Of a stretch of 64,000 nucleotides of DNA, positions 52,314 through 62,014 are shown piece by piece. Location of the stretch: assembly GCF_013185195.1 (NCBI RefSeq), contig NZ_JAAZWC010000002.1, positions 186,001 to 250,000 on the forward strand, given 5' to 3'. This DNA comes from Saccharibacillus qingshengii (lineage in GTDB: Bacteria > Bacillota > Bacilli > Paenibacillales > Paenibacillaceae). How positions within the stretch are numbered: position 1 is the stretch's first letter; each line of letters opens with the position of its first letter. Under the pieces are notes generated by a model. It saw only the letters and a program-made list of their open reading frames with translations, searched no databases and had not been told where the DNA came from. The translations under genes were made by a program, and so were the position numbers.

Positions 52314-54044
52314 ATGAAAAAGAAAAGCTGGATGTTGCTTCTTACGCTGGTTCTTGTAATCGGCACGGTTCTCGCAGGCTGCGGAAGCGCCGACGAGAAA
52401 ACGACCACGGACACGGGTACAAAGACCGAGACCGGCACGACCGATGAAGGAACGGCCACTGAGCCCGCGGCTGATGCAAACTTGGCGGCTGACCAGACTC
52501 TGCACCTGAACCTCAGTGCAGAACCGCCGACACTTGATCCGGCACAAGCACAAGACAGCCAGGCCAATACGGCACTGCGCTTCATGTATGAAGGTCTCGC
52601 TACAATCGGCGAAGACGGTCAACCGAAAGAAGGAGCAGCCGAAAGCTGGGAAGTCTCCGAAGACGGCCTGACTTACACATTCAAAATGCGTCAAGGCGCA
52701 ACTTGGAGCAACGGCGATCCTGTAACAGCGAACGACTTCGTATACGCTTGGGAGCGCGCGCTGAGCCCGGAAACTGTTCCGGCTCCGGTATACGCGTACC
52801 AACTGTACTACATCAAAGGTGCTGAAGAATTCAACACCGGCAAAACAAAAGACTTCTCGACTGTAGGCGTTCAAGCGGTCGACGAAAACACACTGAAAGT
52901 TACCCTCACGAACCCGACTCCTTACTTCTTGGGTCTGACTTCGTTCTACACGTACTATCCGGTTCACAAAGCAACGGTTGAAGCCGGCGAAGCTTGGGCA
53001 ACAGATCCAGCTACAATGGTTACAAACGGACCGTTCACACTGACGACATGGACTCCGGGTTCGGAACTGTCCTGGACGAAAAACGACAAGTATTGGGACG
53101 CAGCGAACATCAAGCTGACTAACGTTACCGCTACTGTCGTAAACAGCGGCGCTACCGAAACCGCTTCGTACCAAGGCGGCGAAATCGATTATGCCGGCGC
53201 ACCTACCGGCGAAATCCCAACCGACCAAATTCAACCGCTCTCCGAGCAGTTGAAAGACGAGTTCAAACTGACAGACATCGCTTCGACGTACTACTACGAG
53301 TTCAACACCAAAGAAAAACCGTTCAACAATGCTAAGATCCGTAAAGCCTTTGCAATGGCTATTGATCGTCAATCGCTGATCGACAACGTAACCAAAGCAG
53401 GTCAAACACCGGCTTACGGTTTCGTACCGACTTCGATTGCCGGACTGAACAACCAATCGTTCCGCGACGAGCATCCGGACAGCGAATACTTCAAGGAAGA
53501 TATGGCACAAGCCAAAACTATGCTTGAAGAAGGCATGAAAGAAGAAGGGTACACTACACTTCCTCCAATCACGCTGCTCTACAACACAAGCGAAAACCAC
53601 CAAAAGCTGGCTCTGGCCGTAGCTGATATGTGGAAAAAGAACCTTGGCGTAGAGATCCAAACGAAAAACGAAGAATGGTCCGTATTCCTGGAAAGCAGAA
53701 AAACAGGCAACTTCCAAGTTGCACGTGCAGGCTGGTCGGCCGACTATAACGATCCGATGACTTACATGGATATGTTCGTAAGCGGCGGTGGCAATAACAA
53801 CACGGGTTATGCAGACAAAGCTTACGACGCTCTGATCGACGGCGCTTACAAAGGCGGTAACGATCCGGAGAAACGTATGCAGGATATGGCTGCAGCCGAA
53901 AAACTGCTTATCCAAGACAACATGGTTATCATGCCTGTCTACTACTACACGCAAGCATCGCTCACCAAGCCTTACCTGAAAGGTGTAACGACTGACTTCT
54001 CCGGCGCAATCAACTTCACACGCGCTTACCTGGAAGAACACTAG
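52314..54044 (+). CDS. oppA: Oligopeptide ABC transporter substrate-binding lipoprotein
   Basis: Extracellular peptide receptor of 576 residues. Lipoprotein signal with LAGC lipobox (Cys23), a Thr/Glu/Asp-rich linker of about 35 residues, then an SBP family 5 domain (SAEPPTLDPAQAQDSQ; FVYAWERALSPE). Codon use differs visibly from neighbours, with many A-ending codons (gca, gta, aca), as expected of an abundant protein. An intercistronic terminator separates it from oppB, so it can be made in excess. Confidence 0.95.
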   Translation: MKKKSWMLLLTLVLVIGTVLAGCGSADEKTTTDTGTKTETGTTDEGTATEPAADANLAADQTLHLNLSAEPPTLDPAQAQDSQANTALRFMYEGLATIGEDGQPKEGAAESWEVSEDGLTYTFKMRQGATWSNGDPVTANDFVYAWERALSPETVPAPVYAYQLYYIKGAEEFNTGKTKDFSTVGVQAVDENTLKVTLTNPTPYFLGLTSFYTYYPVHKATVEAGEAWATDPATMVTNGPFTLTTWTPGSELSWTKNDKYWDAANIKLTNVTATVVNSGATETASYQGGEIDYAGAPTGEIPTDQIQPLSEQLKDEFKLTDIASTYYYEFNTKEKPFNNAKIRKAFAMAIDRQSLIDNVTKAGQTPAYGFVPTSIAGLNNQSFRDEHPDSEYFKEDMAQAKTMLEEGMKEEGYTTLPPITLLYNTSENHQKLALAVADMWKKNLGVEIQTKNEEWSVFLESRKTGNFQVARAGWSADYNDPMTYMDMFVSGGGNNNTGYADKAYDALIDGAYKGGNDPEKRMQDMAAAEKLLIQDNMVIMPVYYYTQASLTKPYLKGVTTDFSGAINFTRAYLEEH

Positions 54045-54087
54045 GATTCACGGTTAGAAGCGATTATGACCAAAGCTAAATAAAGGC

Positions 54088-54128
54088 TCGGGATATATGT
54101 GGGTTCCCATATATATCCCGATTTTTTT
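54088..54128 (+). terminator. Intercistronic terminator between oppA and oppB
   Basis: TCGGGATATAT (54088-54098) with ATATATCCCGA (54111-54121) and T7. Partial read-through would give oppA in excess over the permease genes. A TATAAT at 54184-54189 without a good -35 could start oppB separately. Confidence 0.85.
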
Positions 54129-54257
54129 GCATGTTCGTCAAACTTCCATTTTTGCTCTTGCTTAACCAGTAAATAGGGTTGAATATAATGGATATGCAAC
54201 TATACATTTCGAATCACATTTTAAGCAGGATCAGAATGAAGGAGGAGAGGTTCGCAA

Positions 54258-55190
54258 ATGGCACGGTATGTAACCAGCAAACTTCTATATACGCTGCTCT
54301 CGCTGTTTATTTTGATAACAGCGACATTTTTCTTGATGAAAGCCATCCCGGGCGATCCGTTTATGTCCGAAAAAGAAGTGCCTGCTCCAATCCGCGCGCG
54401 TCTTGAAGCGCAGTACGGTCTCGATAAGCCTCTTATGACCCAGTACGTCAATTATTTGGGCAATATCGTTCAGGGCGACCTGGGTATCTCCATGAAAAAA
54501 CTCAATCAGGAAGTGTCCCATATCATCGGCCAGACATTCGGCGTTTCGCTGCGCCTGGGTCTGATTGCCGTGGTTGTGTCGACCATTGTCGGCGTGGCGC
54601 TCGGCCTGCTGGCCGCTTTGTATCACCGCAAGTTTATAGACAGTACGGTTATGGTTCTGGCTGTCGTAGGCATTGCGGTACCGAGCTTCGTGCTTGCTTC
54701 ACTCCTGCAGTACGCATTGGGCCTGAAGCTCGGTTGGTTCCCGATTACCGGTCTCAAGTCTTCGCTGGGGTATGTGCTGCCGGTTATCGCTCTTTCGGCG
54801 AACCCGATTGCCTATATCGCGCGTCTGACCCGTTCGAGCATGCTTGAAGTGCTGCACGCCGATTACATCAAAACGGCCAAAGCCAAAGGTTTGAAATGGC
54901 CGGCCATTCTCTGGAAACACGTAATCCGCAACGGCATTCTGCCGGTCGTCACTTATGTAGGTCCGATGACAGCCAACGTAATTACGGGCTCGGTTGTCGT
55001 GGAACGGATCTTCGGCATCGGCGGGATCGGCAAAGTATTCGTAGACAGTATCTCAAACCGCGATTATACGATGATTATGGGGATTACGCTGTTCTACGGC
55101 ATTATCCTGATGTTGGCACGCTTCATTACCGATATCGTTTACGTCCTCGTTGATCCGCGTATCAAACTCACATCGGGCAAGGAGGGCTAA
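54258..55190 (+). CDS. oppB: Oligopeptide ABC transporter permease OppB
   Basis: Membrane permease of 310 residues with six TM segments. Starts YVTSKLLYTLLSLFILITATFFLMK; contains the EAA loop (EVLHADYIKTAKAKGL) that contacts the ATPase. GAAGGAGGAGAGG upstream of ATG. Overlaps or nearly abuts oppC. Confidence 0.95.
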   Translation: MARYVTSKLLYTLLSLFILITATFFLMKAIPGDPFMSEKEVPAPIRARLEAQYGLDKPLMTQYVNYLGNIVQGDLGISMKKLNQEVSHIIGQTFGVSLRLGLIAVVVSTIVGVALGLLAALYHRKFIDSTVMVLAVVGIAVPSFVLASLLQYALGLKLGWFPITGLKSSLGYVLPVIALSANPIAYIARLTRSSMLEVLHADYIKTAKAKGLKWPAILWKHVIRNGILPVVTYVGPMTANVITGSVVVERIFGIGGIGKVFVDSISNRDYTMIMGITLFYGIILMLARFITDIVYVLVDPRIKLTSGKEG

Positions 55191-55194
55191 TCAA

Positions 55195-56160
55195 GTGTCT
55201 AACGAAAACAAACTAAATAAACAGCCTCTTCCCGCTTTGACGGCGGCGGATTTCGAGTCTGTTAATGTCAATGAACGCGAATCGGAAGTCATCAAACGCG
55301 AGAGCCTGACGGCTTGGCGCGATACCTGGGAACGTCTGCGCAGCAACAAGGTCGCCATGAGCGGACTGGTTGCGCTGGTCGTCATCATTATTGCTTCCAT
55401 CTTCGGACCTTGGATCGCTTATTGGGTACACGGCTACGATTACCAGACAACCGATCTGATGGCAACCAACAAAAAGCCTTCGGCACTGCACTGGTTCGGT
55501 ACGGACGATCTGGGCCGGGATATGTTTGTCAGAACCTGGTCGGGTGCCCGCATCTCCTTGATCGTCGGCGTCGCTGCGGCGCTGATCGACCTGCTGATCG
55601 GCGTTATCTACGGCGGCATCATGGGCTACTTCGGCGGCCGCGTCGATACGATCATGAACAAATTTTCCGAGATTCTGTATGCTATTCCTTACCTGCTCGT
55701 TACAATCCTGCTGCTCGTCGTATTCAAGCCAAGTTTGGGCACGATCATTCTGGCGCTGACGATTACGGGTTGGATCAATATGTCGTGGATTGTCCGCGGC
55801 GAGATCATGAAATTGAAAAACCGCGAATACGTATTGGCTTCCCGTTCCATGGGTGCCGGTACGGGCAGACTGCTGTTCCGTCACCTGCTGCCTAACGCAA
55901 GCGGCCCGATCATCGTAACGCTGACGCTGTCGGTTCCGAACGCGATCTTCGCCGAGTCGTTCCTGAGCTTCCTCGGTCTGGGCGTACAAGCTCCGATCTC
56001 CTCGCTGGGTTCGATGGTCGAGAACGCGCTTACCGGCTGGATGTTCTATCCTTGGCGGATGCTGTTCCCGGCAATTCTGATCAGTGTGATCATGCTGGCG
56101 TTCAACCTGCTCGGAGACGGACTGCGCGATGCGCTGGATCCTTCGCTTAAAAACAAATAA
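55195..56160 (+). CDS. oppC: Oligopeptide ABC transporter permease OppC
   Basis: Partner permease of 321 residues. GTG 55195 after AAGGAGGGC. N-terminal soluble stretch, then TM segments and the EAA motif (REYVLASRSMGAGTGRLLFRH). Contains HWFGTDDLGRDMFVRTWSGARISL, a hallmark of DppC/OppC proteins. Confidence 0.95.
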   Translation: MSNENKLNKQPLPALTAADFESVNVNERESEVIKRESLTAWRDTWERLRSNKVAMSGLVALVVIIIASIFGPWIAYWVHGYDYQTTDLMATNKKPSALHWFGTDDLGRDMFVRTWSGARISLIVGVAAALIDLLIGVIYGGIMGYFGGRVDTIMNKFSEILYAIPYLLVTILLLVVFKPSLGTIILALTITGWINMSWIVRGEIMKLKNREYVLASRSMGAGTGRLLFRHLLPNASGPIIVTLTLSVPNAIFAESFLSFLGLGVQAPISSLGSMVENALTGWMFYPWRMLFPAILISVIMLAFNLLGDGLRDALDPSLKNK

Positions 56161-56193
56161 CTCGCAGATTTCAAAGTAAAGGAGGCGTCAGCC

Positions 56194-57117
56194 ATGAAAG
56201 CAGAACTCGGCAAAAACCTGATCGAGGTTGAAGGTCTGAAGAAATATTTTAATGTAGGAAGCGGCAAAGTGCTCAAAGCGGTCGACAACCTGAACTTCTT
56301 TATCCGCGAAGGCGAAACGCTTGGCATGGTCGGCGAATCCGGCTGCGGAAAATCGACGGCGGGACGCACCATTCTCCGGCTGTACGAGCCTACTGCGGGA
56401 AGCGTGAAATTCAACGGTACGGACATCTACAAACTTTCCCCGAACAAAATGAAAGCCATGCGCCGCGACATGCAGATGATCTTCCAGGATCCTTATGCTT
56501 CGCTGAATCCGCGCTTCACGGTATCGGATATTATCGGAGAAGCCCTGGATATCCACAAAATGGCGGGCAGCGGCGGCGAACGCAAAAAGCGGATCGAAGA
56601 ACTGCTCGATCTGGTCGGGCTGAATACCGACCATGCGACGCGTTATCCGCACGAATTCTCGGGCGGCCAGCGCCAGCGGATCGGGATTGCCCGCGCGCTT
56701 GCGGTCAACCCGAAATTTATCATCTGCGACGAACCGATCTCGGCGCTTGACGTTTCGATCCAGGCGCAGGTTGTCAACTTGCTGCAGGAACTTCAGGAAC
56801 GTCTCGGCCTGACCTACCTGTTCATCGCGCACGATCTGTCGATGGTCAAGCACATCAGCGACCGGGTAGCGGTTATGTATTACGGCAAAATGGTCGAGTT
56901 GGCGGACAGCGAAGAACTGTACAGCAATCCGATTCACCCGTACACCAAGTCGCTGCTGTCCGCGATTCCGATCGCGGATCCGGAAATCGAGTCGCAGAAA
57001 AAGCGGATTCTGCTGTCGGCCGAAGGCGGCGGCCCGATCCGTTCGGCGGGCGAGGCTTCCGAAGAGAGCACGCTGGTCGAAGTATCCCCGGGACACTGGG
57101 TTGCAACTCCGTACTGA
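56194..57117 (+). CDS. oppF: Oligopeptide ABC transporter ATP-binding protein OppF
   Basis: ABC ATPase of 307 residues: Walker A GESGCGKST, Q-loop MIFQDPYASLNPR, signature SGGQRQR, Walker B FIICDEP, H-loop FIAHDLS, and the peptide-type C-terminal extension (HPYTKSLLSAIP). The PYASLNPR form and length mark it as OppF/DppF. No OppD partner lies between oppC and oppF, which is unusual. GGAGGCG upstream of ATG. Confidence 0.93.
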   Translation: MKAELGKNLIEVEGLKKYFNVGSGKVLKAVDNLNFFIREGETLGMVGESGCGKSTAGRTILRLYEPTAGSVKFNGTDIYKLSPNKMKAMRRDMQMIFQDPYASLNPRFTVSDIIGEALDIHKMAGSGGERKKRIEELLDLVGLNTDHATRYPHEFSGGQRQRIGIARALAVNPKFIICDEPISALDVSIQAQVVNLLQELQERLGLTYLFIAHDLSMVKHISDRVAVMYYGKMVELADSEELYSNPIHPYTKSLLSAIPIADPEIESQKKRILLSAEGGGPIRSAGEASEESTLVEVSPGHWVATPY

Positions 57118-57213
57118 ACCTTATCATCAAGCGAAAAGGCTTTGAAGGGAACGATTGAACGTTCGATCTTCCCTCCAATGCCGGACTTCCTCCGTGTTCA
57201 ACCGGAAGAAGGT

Positions 57214-57257
57214 CGCCGTCTTTCCGAAGCGAACCAGGCTCGGGAAGGCGGCGTTTT
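57214..57257 (+). terminator. Terminator of the opp operon
   Basis: CGCCGTCTTTCC (57214-57225) with GGGAAGGCGGCG (57242-57253), two G-T pairs, then TTTTGCTTTTT. Confidence 0.75.
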
Positions 57258-57303
57258 GCTTTTTGCGGCATCGGGCTTTATGTCGGATCGGATGAAAGTT
57301 ATT

Positions 57304-57332
57304 TTGACGGTTTGAGAACGATTGGGTACAAT
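57304..57332 (+). promoter_or_regulatory. Strong promoter of bshC
   Basis: TTGACG (57304-57309), 17 bases, TACAAT (57327-57332). Confidence 0.88.
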
Positions 57333-57376
57333 CAAGAAGGGTTTAAGCAGAACGCAGACAGGAGGCAAGGCCAGAC

Positions 57377-59005
57377 ATGAATGTCATTCCGCAGGCGCTT
57401 CGCAAGGGTTCGGCCTTGGGAGAAGATTATGTGCGCGATCAACACGCGCGTGAATTATACGAATACGATTTAGAAGACGTCCAGGCGCTTCAGCGGAGGG
57501 CCGAATGGTTGGATGCTCCGCACAGGCCGCAGGCCGACCGTCAGGCGCTTGTCGAAGTGCTGGGCGCCTATAATGCCAAATACAATGACCACTCCGCCGT
57601 AAGCCGCTCGCTGGAGAAGCTTCGAAGCGTGGAGACGCTTGTCGTGGTGGGCGGCCAGCAGAGCGGATTGTTTACCGGTTCACTGCTTGTCGTCTATAAA
57701 GCGGCGACGATAGTCCATGCGGCAAGAGCCGCTTCGGAACGTCTCGGACGCGAGGTCGTACCGGTGTTCTGGATTGCGGGCGAAGATCACGACTGGGATG
57801 AAGCGGATCATACGTATGTGCTGACGCCCGAACTTGAAGTTCGGCGTCTGCGTATGGAAGCCTGGCATGACGGACGTTCGTCGGTCAGTGAAGTTGCCGT
57901 GCCAACCGAGAAGTGGACAGAAGCCATCGCGGAATTGGAACAGCATCTTGCCGATTCGGCATTCAAAAGCGAGATTTTGGAGCTGCTGCGAAAAGAACTG
58001 CCTCATTCATTCAGCCTGAGCGAAGGGTTCGCCCGTTTGATCGGCCGGCTGTTCGGTCATTACGGCCTGGTGCTGGTCGATTCGGCCGATCCGGAGCTGC
58101 GCCGGGTGGAGAGCCCGATGTTCCGGCAGCTGATCGAACAAAACGACGAATTCGAAGCCGCTTATCTCAAAGCGGCGGACCGTATTGAAGAAGCGGGCTA
58201 TGAGCAGCAGGCGCAGGCCGTCGAAGGTGCGGCGAACCTGTTCTATATCCACGAAGGCCAGCGGCTGCTGCTGTATAAGCAGGGCGACAAGTTCGCCGAC
58301 CGCCGCGGCACCGTTATTTTTTCCAAGGAAGAACTGCTGGAACGTCTGGAGCGATGTCCGGCCTGTTTCAGCAATAACGTCTTGACCCGTCCCTTGATGC
58401 AGGATTATTTATTCCCGGTGCTGCAGGCGGTACTGGGGCTCGGCGAAGTGGCTTATTGGGCCGGAACCAAAGACGGATTCGAAGCGGCCGGTATGCAGAT
58501 GCCGATTCTGCTGCCGCGCATGTCGTTTACGCTGCTCGATCCGACCACCCAAAAGCATATGGAACTGTACAACCTCAGCTTTGAAGATGTGATGGAACGG
58601 TTCGACAGCCGCAAAGAAGCCTGGCTGGCCGAGCAGGACAAGCTGGGTACGGATGAGTTGTTCGAGCGGACAAAAGCCGATTTCCAGCAGCTTTACGCAC
58701 CTGTCATCGAGCGGATCGGCGAACTTCAGCCCGGTTTGGCCGCTCTCGGCGAAACCAATCGCAGCCGGATCGTCGAGCAGATTTCCTTTTTGCAGGAGAA
58801 GACCCGCCAGACGATCGCCCGGCAGAACGAAGCGGAACTGCGCCGCTGGGACCGCATCTACAAGACGCTGTTTCCGCTGGATCGGCCGCAAGAACGCGTG
58901 TACACGGTCTTTTATATGCTCAACCGTTACGGAATGGACTGGATCGATTCGCTGATGAAGATCGAACCGGATCTGAAGGGCGGACACCGCATTATCGAAG
59001 CCTGA
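57377..59005 (+). CDS. bshC: Bacillithiol biosynthesis cysteine-adding enzyme BshC
   Basis: Catalyses the last step of bacillithiol synthesis, adding cysteine to GlcN-malate. Protein of 542 residues, the normal length. Family motifs VVGGQQSGLFTGSLLVVYKAATIV, VPVFWIAGEDHDWDEADH, and a C-terminal coiled coil. Located before mraZ as in B. subtilis (yllA-yllB), but ahcY intervenes. Confidence 0.95.
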   Translation: MNVIPQALRKGSALGEDYVRDQHARELYEYDLEDVQALQRRAEWLDAPHRPQADRQALVEVLGAYNAKYNDHSAVSRSLEKLRSVETLVVVGGQQSGLFTGSLLVVYKAATIVHAARAASERLGREVVPVFWIAGEDHDWDEADHTYVLTPELEVRRLRMEAWHDGRSSVSEVAVPTEKWTEAIAELEQHLADSAFKSEILELLRKELPHSFSLSEGFARLIGRLFGHYGLVLVDSADPELRRVESPMFRQLIEQNDEFEAAYLKAADRIEEAGYEQQAQAVEGAANLFYIHEGQRLLLYKQGDKFADRRGTVIFSKEELLERLERCPACFSNNVLTRPLMQDYLFPVLQAVLGLGEVAYWAGTKDGFEAAGMQMPILLPRMSFTLLDPTTQKHMELYNLSFEDVMERFDSRKEAWLAEQDKLGTDELFERTKADFQQLYAPVIERIGELQPGLAALGETNRSRIVEQISFLQEKTRQTIARQNEAELRRWDRIYKTLFPLDRPQERVYTVFYMLNRYGMDWIDSLMKIEPDLKGGHRIIEA

Positions 59006-59059
59006 ACGGACTGAAGCCGCAGATCGGCGGAAACACACAATCGGAGCGGAGGAATTTAT

Positions 59060-60325
59060 ATGAGTTCGTTGGCCAAACAAAACAGTATCATCGCAGATAT
59101 CAATCTGGCACCGGAAGGGCGCCTGAAGATCGACTGGGTATCGGCGCATATGCCGGTACTGAACCGGATTCGGGAACAATTTGAGCGCGAACAGCCTTTT
59201 AAAGGACTGAAAGTGTCGGTATGCCTGCATTTGGAAGCAAAAACGGCGTATCTGGCCAAAGTCATTCAGGCGGGCGGAGCGGAAGTGACCATTACCGGCA
59301 GCAATCCGCTGTCGACCCAAGACGATGTCTGCGCCGCGCTGGTGGAAGACGGCATTACCGTATACGCCAAATACCAGCCGGCTCCCCGCGAACTCAAAGC
59401 CCTGAATATCAAAGCGCTGGAAGCCAAACCGGATCTTATCATCGACGACGGCGGAGACCTTGCGACTATTCTGCACGGAGAACGTCCGGATCTGCTGGCC
59501 ACGATCCGCGGCGGCGCGGAGGAAACGACCACCGGTATTATCAAACTGCGTTCGCTCGAAAACGAAGGCACGCTCAAACTGCCGATGATCGGCGTCAATG
59601 ACGCTTTTTGCAAATCGCTGTTCGACAACCGTTACGGAACAGGCCAATCGGCCTGGGACGGAATCATGCGTACGACCAATCTCATGGTGGCCGGCAAAAC
59701 GGTGGTTGTGGTCGGCTACGGCTGGTGCGGCAAAGGGATGGCGATGCGGGCGCGGGGACTGGGTGCCAACGTCATCGTCACCGAAATCGATCCGATCAAA
59801 GCGGTAGAAGCGCATATGGAAGGGTTCCGTGTAATGTCGATGCTGGAAGCGGCGCCGCTCGGCGACTTCTTTATTACCGTGACCGGAAACAAGGCGGTAA
59901 TTGCGGGCGAACATTTCGACGTCATGAAAGACGGAGCCATTCTCTCGAATGCCGGACACTTCGATGTGGAAGTCAGCAAGCCGGATATGGAAGAACGGTC
60001 CGAGTCGATCCGTACGGTACGCAAGAATATCGAAGAGTATCAGTTTAAGGACGGACGCAAGATGTATCTGCTGGCCGAAGGCCGTCTGGTCAATCTGGGC
60101 GCGGCAGACGGACATCCGGCCGAGATCATGGATATGACTTTCGCGCTTCAGGCGCTGTCGCTGCGTTACGTCAATGAACATTACGAAGAAATCGGCCCCC
60201 ATATGATCAAGCTGCCGTACGAACTGGACGAGCAGGTTGCCCGCTACAAATTGGAGAGCCTGGGGATCCGGATCGACGAATTGAGCGATATGCAGAAGAC
60301 TTATCTGCAAAGCTGGAACGTATAA
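59060..60325 (+). CDS. ahcY: S-adenosylhomocysteine hydrolase
   Basis: NAD-dependent enzyme splitting S-adenosylhomocysteine into adenosine and homocysteine. Protein of 421 residues. DDGGDLATILH, GVNDAFCKSLFDNRYGTGQS, NAD motif VVVGYGWCGKGMAMRARGLGA, and AGHFDVEV. It lacks the insertion and the long C-terminal tail (ending in KPxHYRY) of the eukaryotic-type enzyme and ends QKTYLQSWNV, so it belongs to the shorter form seen in archaea and Thermotoga. GGAGCGGAGGAATT precedes ATG 59060. Confidence 0.94.
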   Translation: MSSLAKQNSIIADINLAPEGRLKIDWVSAHMPVLNRIREQFEREQPFKGLKVSVCLHLEAKTAYLAKVIQAGGAEVTITGSNPLSTQDDVCAALVEDGITVYAKYQPAPRELKALNIKALEAKPDLIIDDGGDLATILHGERPDLLATIRGGAEETTTGIIKLRSLENEGTLKLPMIGVNDAFCKSLFDNRYGTGQSAWDGIMRTTNLMVAGKTVVVVGYGWCGKGMAMRARGLGANVIVTEIDPIKAVEAHMEGFRVMSMLEAAPLGDFFITVTGNKAVIAGEHFDVMKDGAILSNAGHFDVEVSKPDMEERSESIRTVRKNIEEYQFKDGRKMYLLAEGRLVNLGAADGHPAEIMDMTFALQALSLRYVNEHYEEIGPHMIKLPYELDEQVARYKLESLGIRIDELSDMQKTYLQSWNV

Positions 60326-60346
60326 GGTTTCGTTTTAAGAAAGCGG

Positions 60347-60393
60347 CAGGCCGTTTATCCCGGACAGATCGGGAGAAATCGGCCTGTTTTTTT
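60347..60393 (+). terminator. Terminator after ahcY
   Basis: CAGGCCG (60347-60353) with CGGCCTG (60380-60386), an inner TCCCG/CGGGA helix, then T7. Confidence 0.85.
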
Positions 60394-60465
60394 GCGGAAA
60401 AGGGAGAATAGAACCGGAAAAAACGCAAAATCGGGCGAAAAAACGTGAAATTTGCAGAAGGACTT

Positions 60466-60493
60466 TGATTTCGTACGTCGAATCTATTATGCT
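60466..60493 (+). promoter_or_regulatory. Possible promoter of the mraZ operon
   Basis: TTGATT (60466-60471), 16 bases, TATGCT (60488-60493). Weak match; supported mainly by the MraZ repeats that directly follow. Confidence 0.4.
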
Positions 60494-60495
60494 GT

Positions 60496-60521
60496 AAGTG
60501 GTGGAAAGTGGTATGAAGTGG
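60496..60521 (+). promoter_or_regulatory. MraZ-binding repeats (MraZ box)
   Basis: Three copies of AAGTGG at 60496, 60506 and 60516, exactly 10 bases apart, so on one face of the helix. Spaced TGG-containing direct repeats upstream of mraZ are the known operator for MraZ autoregulation of the division cluster. Confidence 0.75.
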
Positions 60522-60550
60522 AGGAATACGGGCGAGGAGTGGGTCAAGCG

Positions 60551-60988
60551 ATGTTTATGGGCGAATACAAACATAACATCGATGACAAAGGCCGTCTGAT
60601 CATGCCGGCCAAATTCCGTGAAAAGCTGGGCACGGCCTGCATCGTTACGCGGGGACTCGACCAGTGCCTTTTTGTTTACTCCGAGCAGGAATGGGAACTT
60701 CTTGAACGCAAGCTGGCTAATCTGCCCTTGATGAAAGCCGACGCGCGCGCCTTTACCCGTTTTTTCTTCTCGGGAGCGGCGGAATGCGAATGGGACAAAC
60801 AAGGACGGGCCCAACTGCCCGCCAATTTGCGGGAGTATGCGCAGTTGGACAAAGAATGCGTCGTGATTGGCGCAGGAAGCCGGGTAGAGATTTGGAGCCG
60901 GGACAATTGGGACCGCTACTATAAGCAGTCGGAAGAGTCTTTCGGCGAGATTGCGGAGAAGCTTTCCGATTTCGACATCGACTTTTAA
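60551..60988 (+). CDS. mraZ: Transcriptional regulator MraZ
   Basis: AbrB-like regulator of the dcw cluster. Protein of 145 residues starting [15 protein letters not shown], with [14 protein letters not shown] [23 protein letters not shown] and [17 protein letters not shown] 60551 matches family starts; the longer frame from 60452 covers the operator region. It probably represses its own operon through the repeats at 60496-60521. Confidence 0.96.
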   Translation: MFMGEYKHNIDDKGRLIMPAKFREKLGTACIVTRGLDQCLFVYSEQEWELLERKLANLPLMKADARAFTRFFFSGAAECEWDKQGRAQLPANLREYAQLDKECVVIGAGSRVEIWSRDNWDRYYKQSEESFGEIAEKLSDFDIDF

Positions 60989-61034
60989 CAGGAATATCCA
61001 ATAATTCGACAAGGTACGTTTGGGGGATACGAGA

Positions 61035-61991
61035 TTGTTTCATCACATTACAGTGCTTAAGGAAGAAGCGGTCGAAGGCTTGAATATCAAGCCGGACGGC
61101 ATTTATGTCGACTGCACGCTGGGCGGAGCCGGACACAGTTCGCTGATCGCTTCCAAGCTTGGCGAAGGCGGCAGACTGATTGCGCTGGACCAGGACGATT
61201 GGGCGCTTGATCACGCACGCGAGAAGCTGTCTGCCTACGCGGATCGCGTAACGCTCGTCAAGACCAACTTCCGCGAGCTGGAAAATGCGCTGCGCGAAGC
61301 GGGCGTTCCGCAAGACGAAGACGGCATACCGAAAGTCGACGGCTTTTTGTTCGACCTCGGCGTATCTTCGCCGCAGTTTGACGAAGGTTCCCGGGGATTC
61401 AGCTACAATCACGAAGCTCCGCTCGATATGAGAATGGACCAGTCGTCGGAACTGACGGCAAGAACGATCATCAACGAATGGCCGGAAGAAGAAATTACCC
61501 GCATTTTGTACCGCTACGGCGAAGAGAAGTTTTCCCGCCGGATCGCAGGCAAAATCGGACAGCATCGCGCCAAGCAGCCGATCGAGACGACGACCGAGCT
61601 TGCGGAGATTATCAAGGAAGGCATTCCGGCCGCGGCCAGAAGAACAGGCGGCCATCCGGCCAAACGGAGCTTCCAGGCGCTTCGCATCGCGGTAAACGAT
61701 GAGCTCTCCGCGTTCGAAGATGCGCTGCATGCCGCGGTTCGCTGCACAGCGATGGGCGGGCGGATCAGCGTCATTACTTTCCATTCGCTCGAAGACCGGA
61801 TCTGTAAACAGATTTTGCTGGGTTATACGGGCAAAAACGTCGCTCCGCCGGGCTTCCCGGTCGAAGTGTACGAAGGTCCCAACAGTATCAAGTTAATCAA
61901 CCGCAAACCTGCGCTGCCGACCGAAGAGGAGATCGAGCAAAATCCACGGGCGCGTTCGGCCAAGCTGCGGGTAGCGGAGAAAACGAAATAA
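61035..61991 (+). CDS. rsmH: 16S rRNA (cytosine(1402)-N4)-methyltransferase RsmH
   Basis: Methylates C1402 in the decoding centre. Protein of 318 residues from TTG 61035 (LFHHITVL), with GGGGGA at 61022-61027; TTG 61020 is an alternative. SAM motif [24 protein letters not shown], family [18 protein letters not shown] and [13 protein letters not shown] short insertion (QDEDGIPK) precedes VDGFLFDLG. Confidence 0.96.
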   Translation: MFHHITVLKEEAVEGLNIKPDGIYVDCTLGGAGHSSLIASKLGEGGRLIALDQDDWALDHAREKLSAYADRVTLVKTNFRELENALREAGVPQDEDGIPKVDGFLFDLGVSSPQFDEGSRGFSYNHEAPLDMRMDQSSELTARTIINEWPEEEITRILYRYGEEKFSRRIAGKIGQHRAKQPIETTTELAEIIKEGIPAAARRTGGHPAKRSFQALRIAVNDELSAFEDALHAAVRCTAMGGRISVITFHSLEDRICKQILLGYTGKNVAPPGFPVEVYEGPNSIKLINRKPALPTEEEIEQNPRARSAKLRVAEKTK

Positions 61992-62014
61992 TTCCAGGAA
62001 GAGGAGATTGATCA

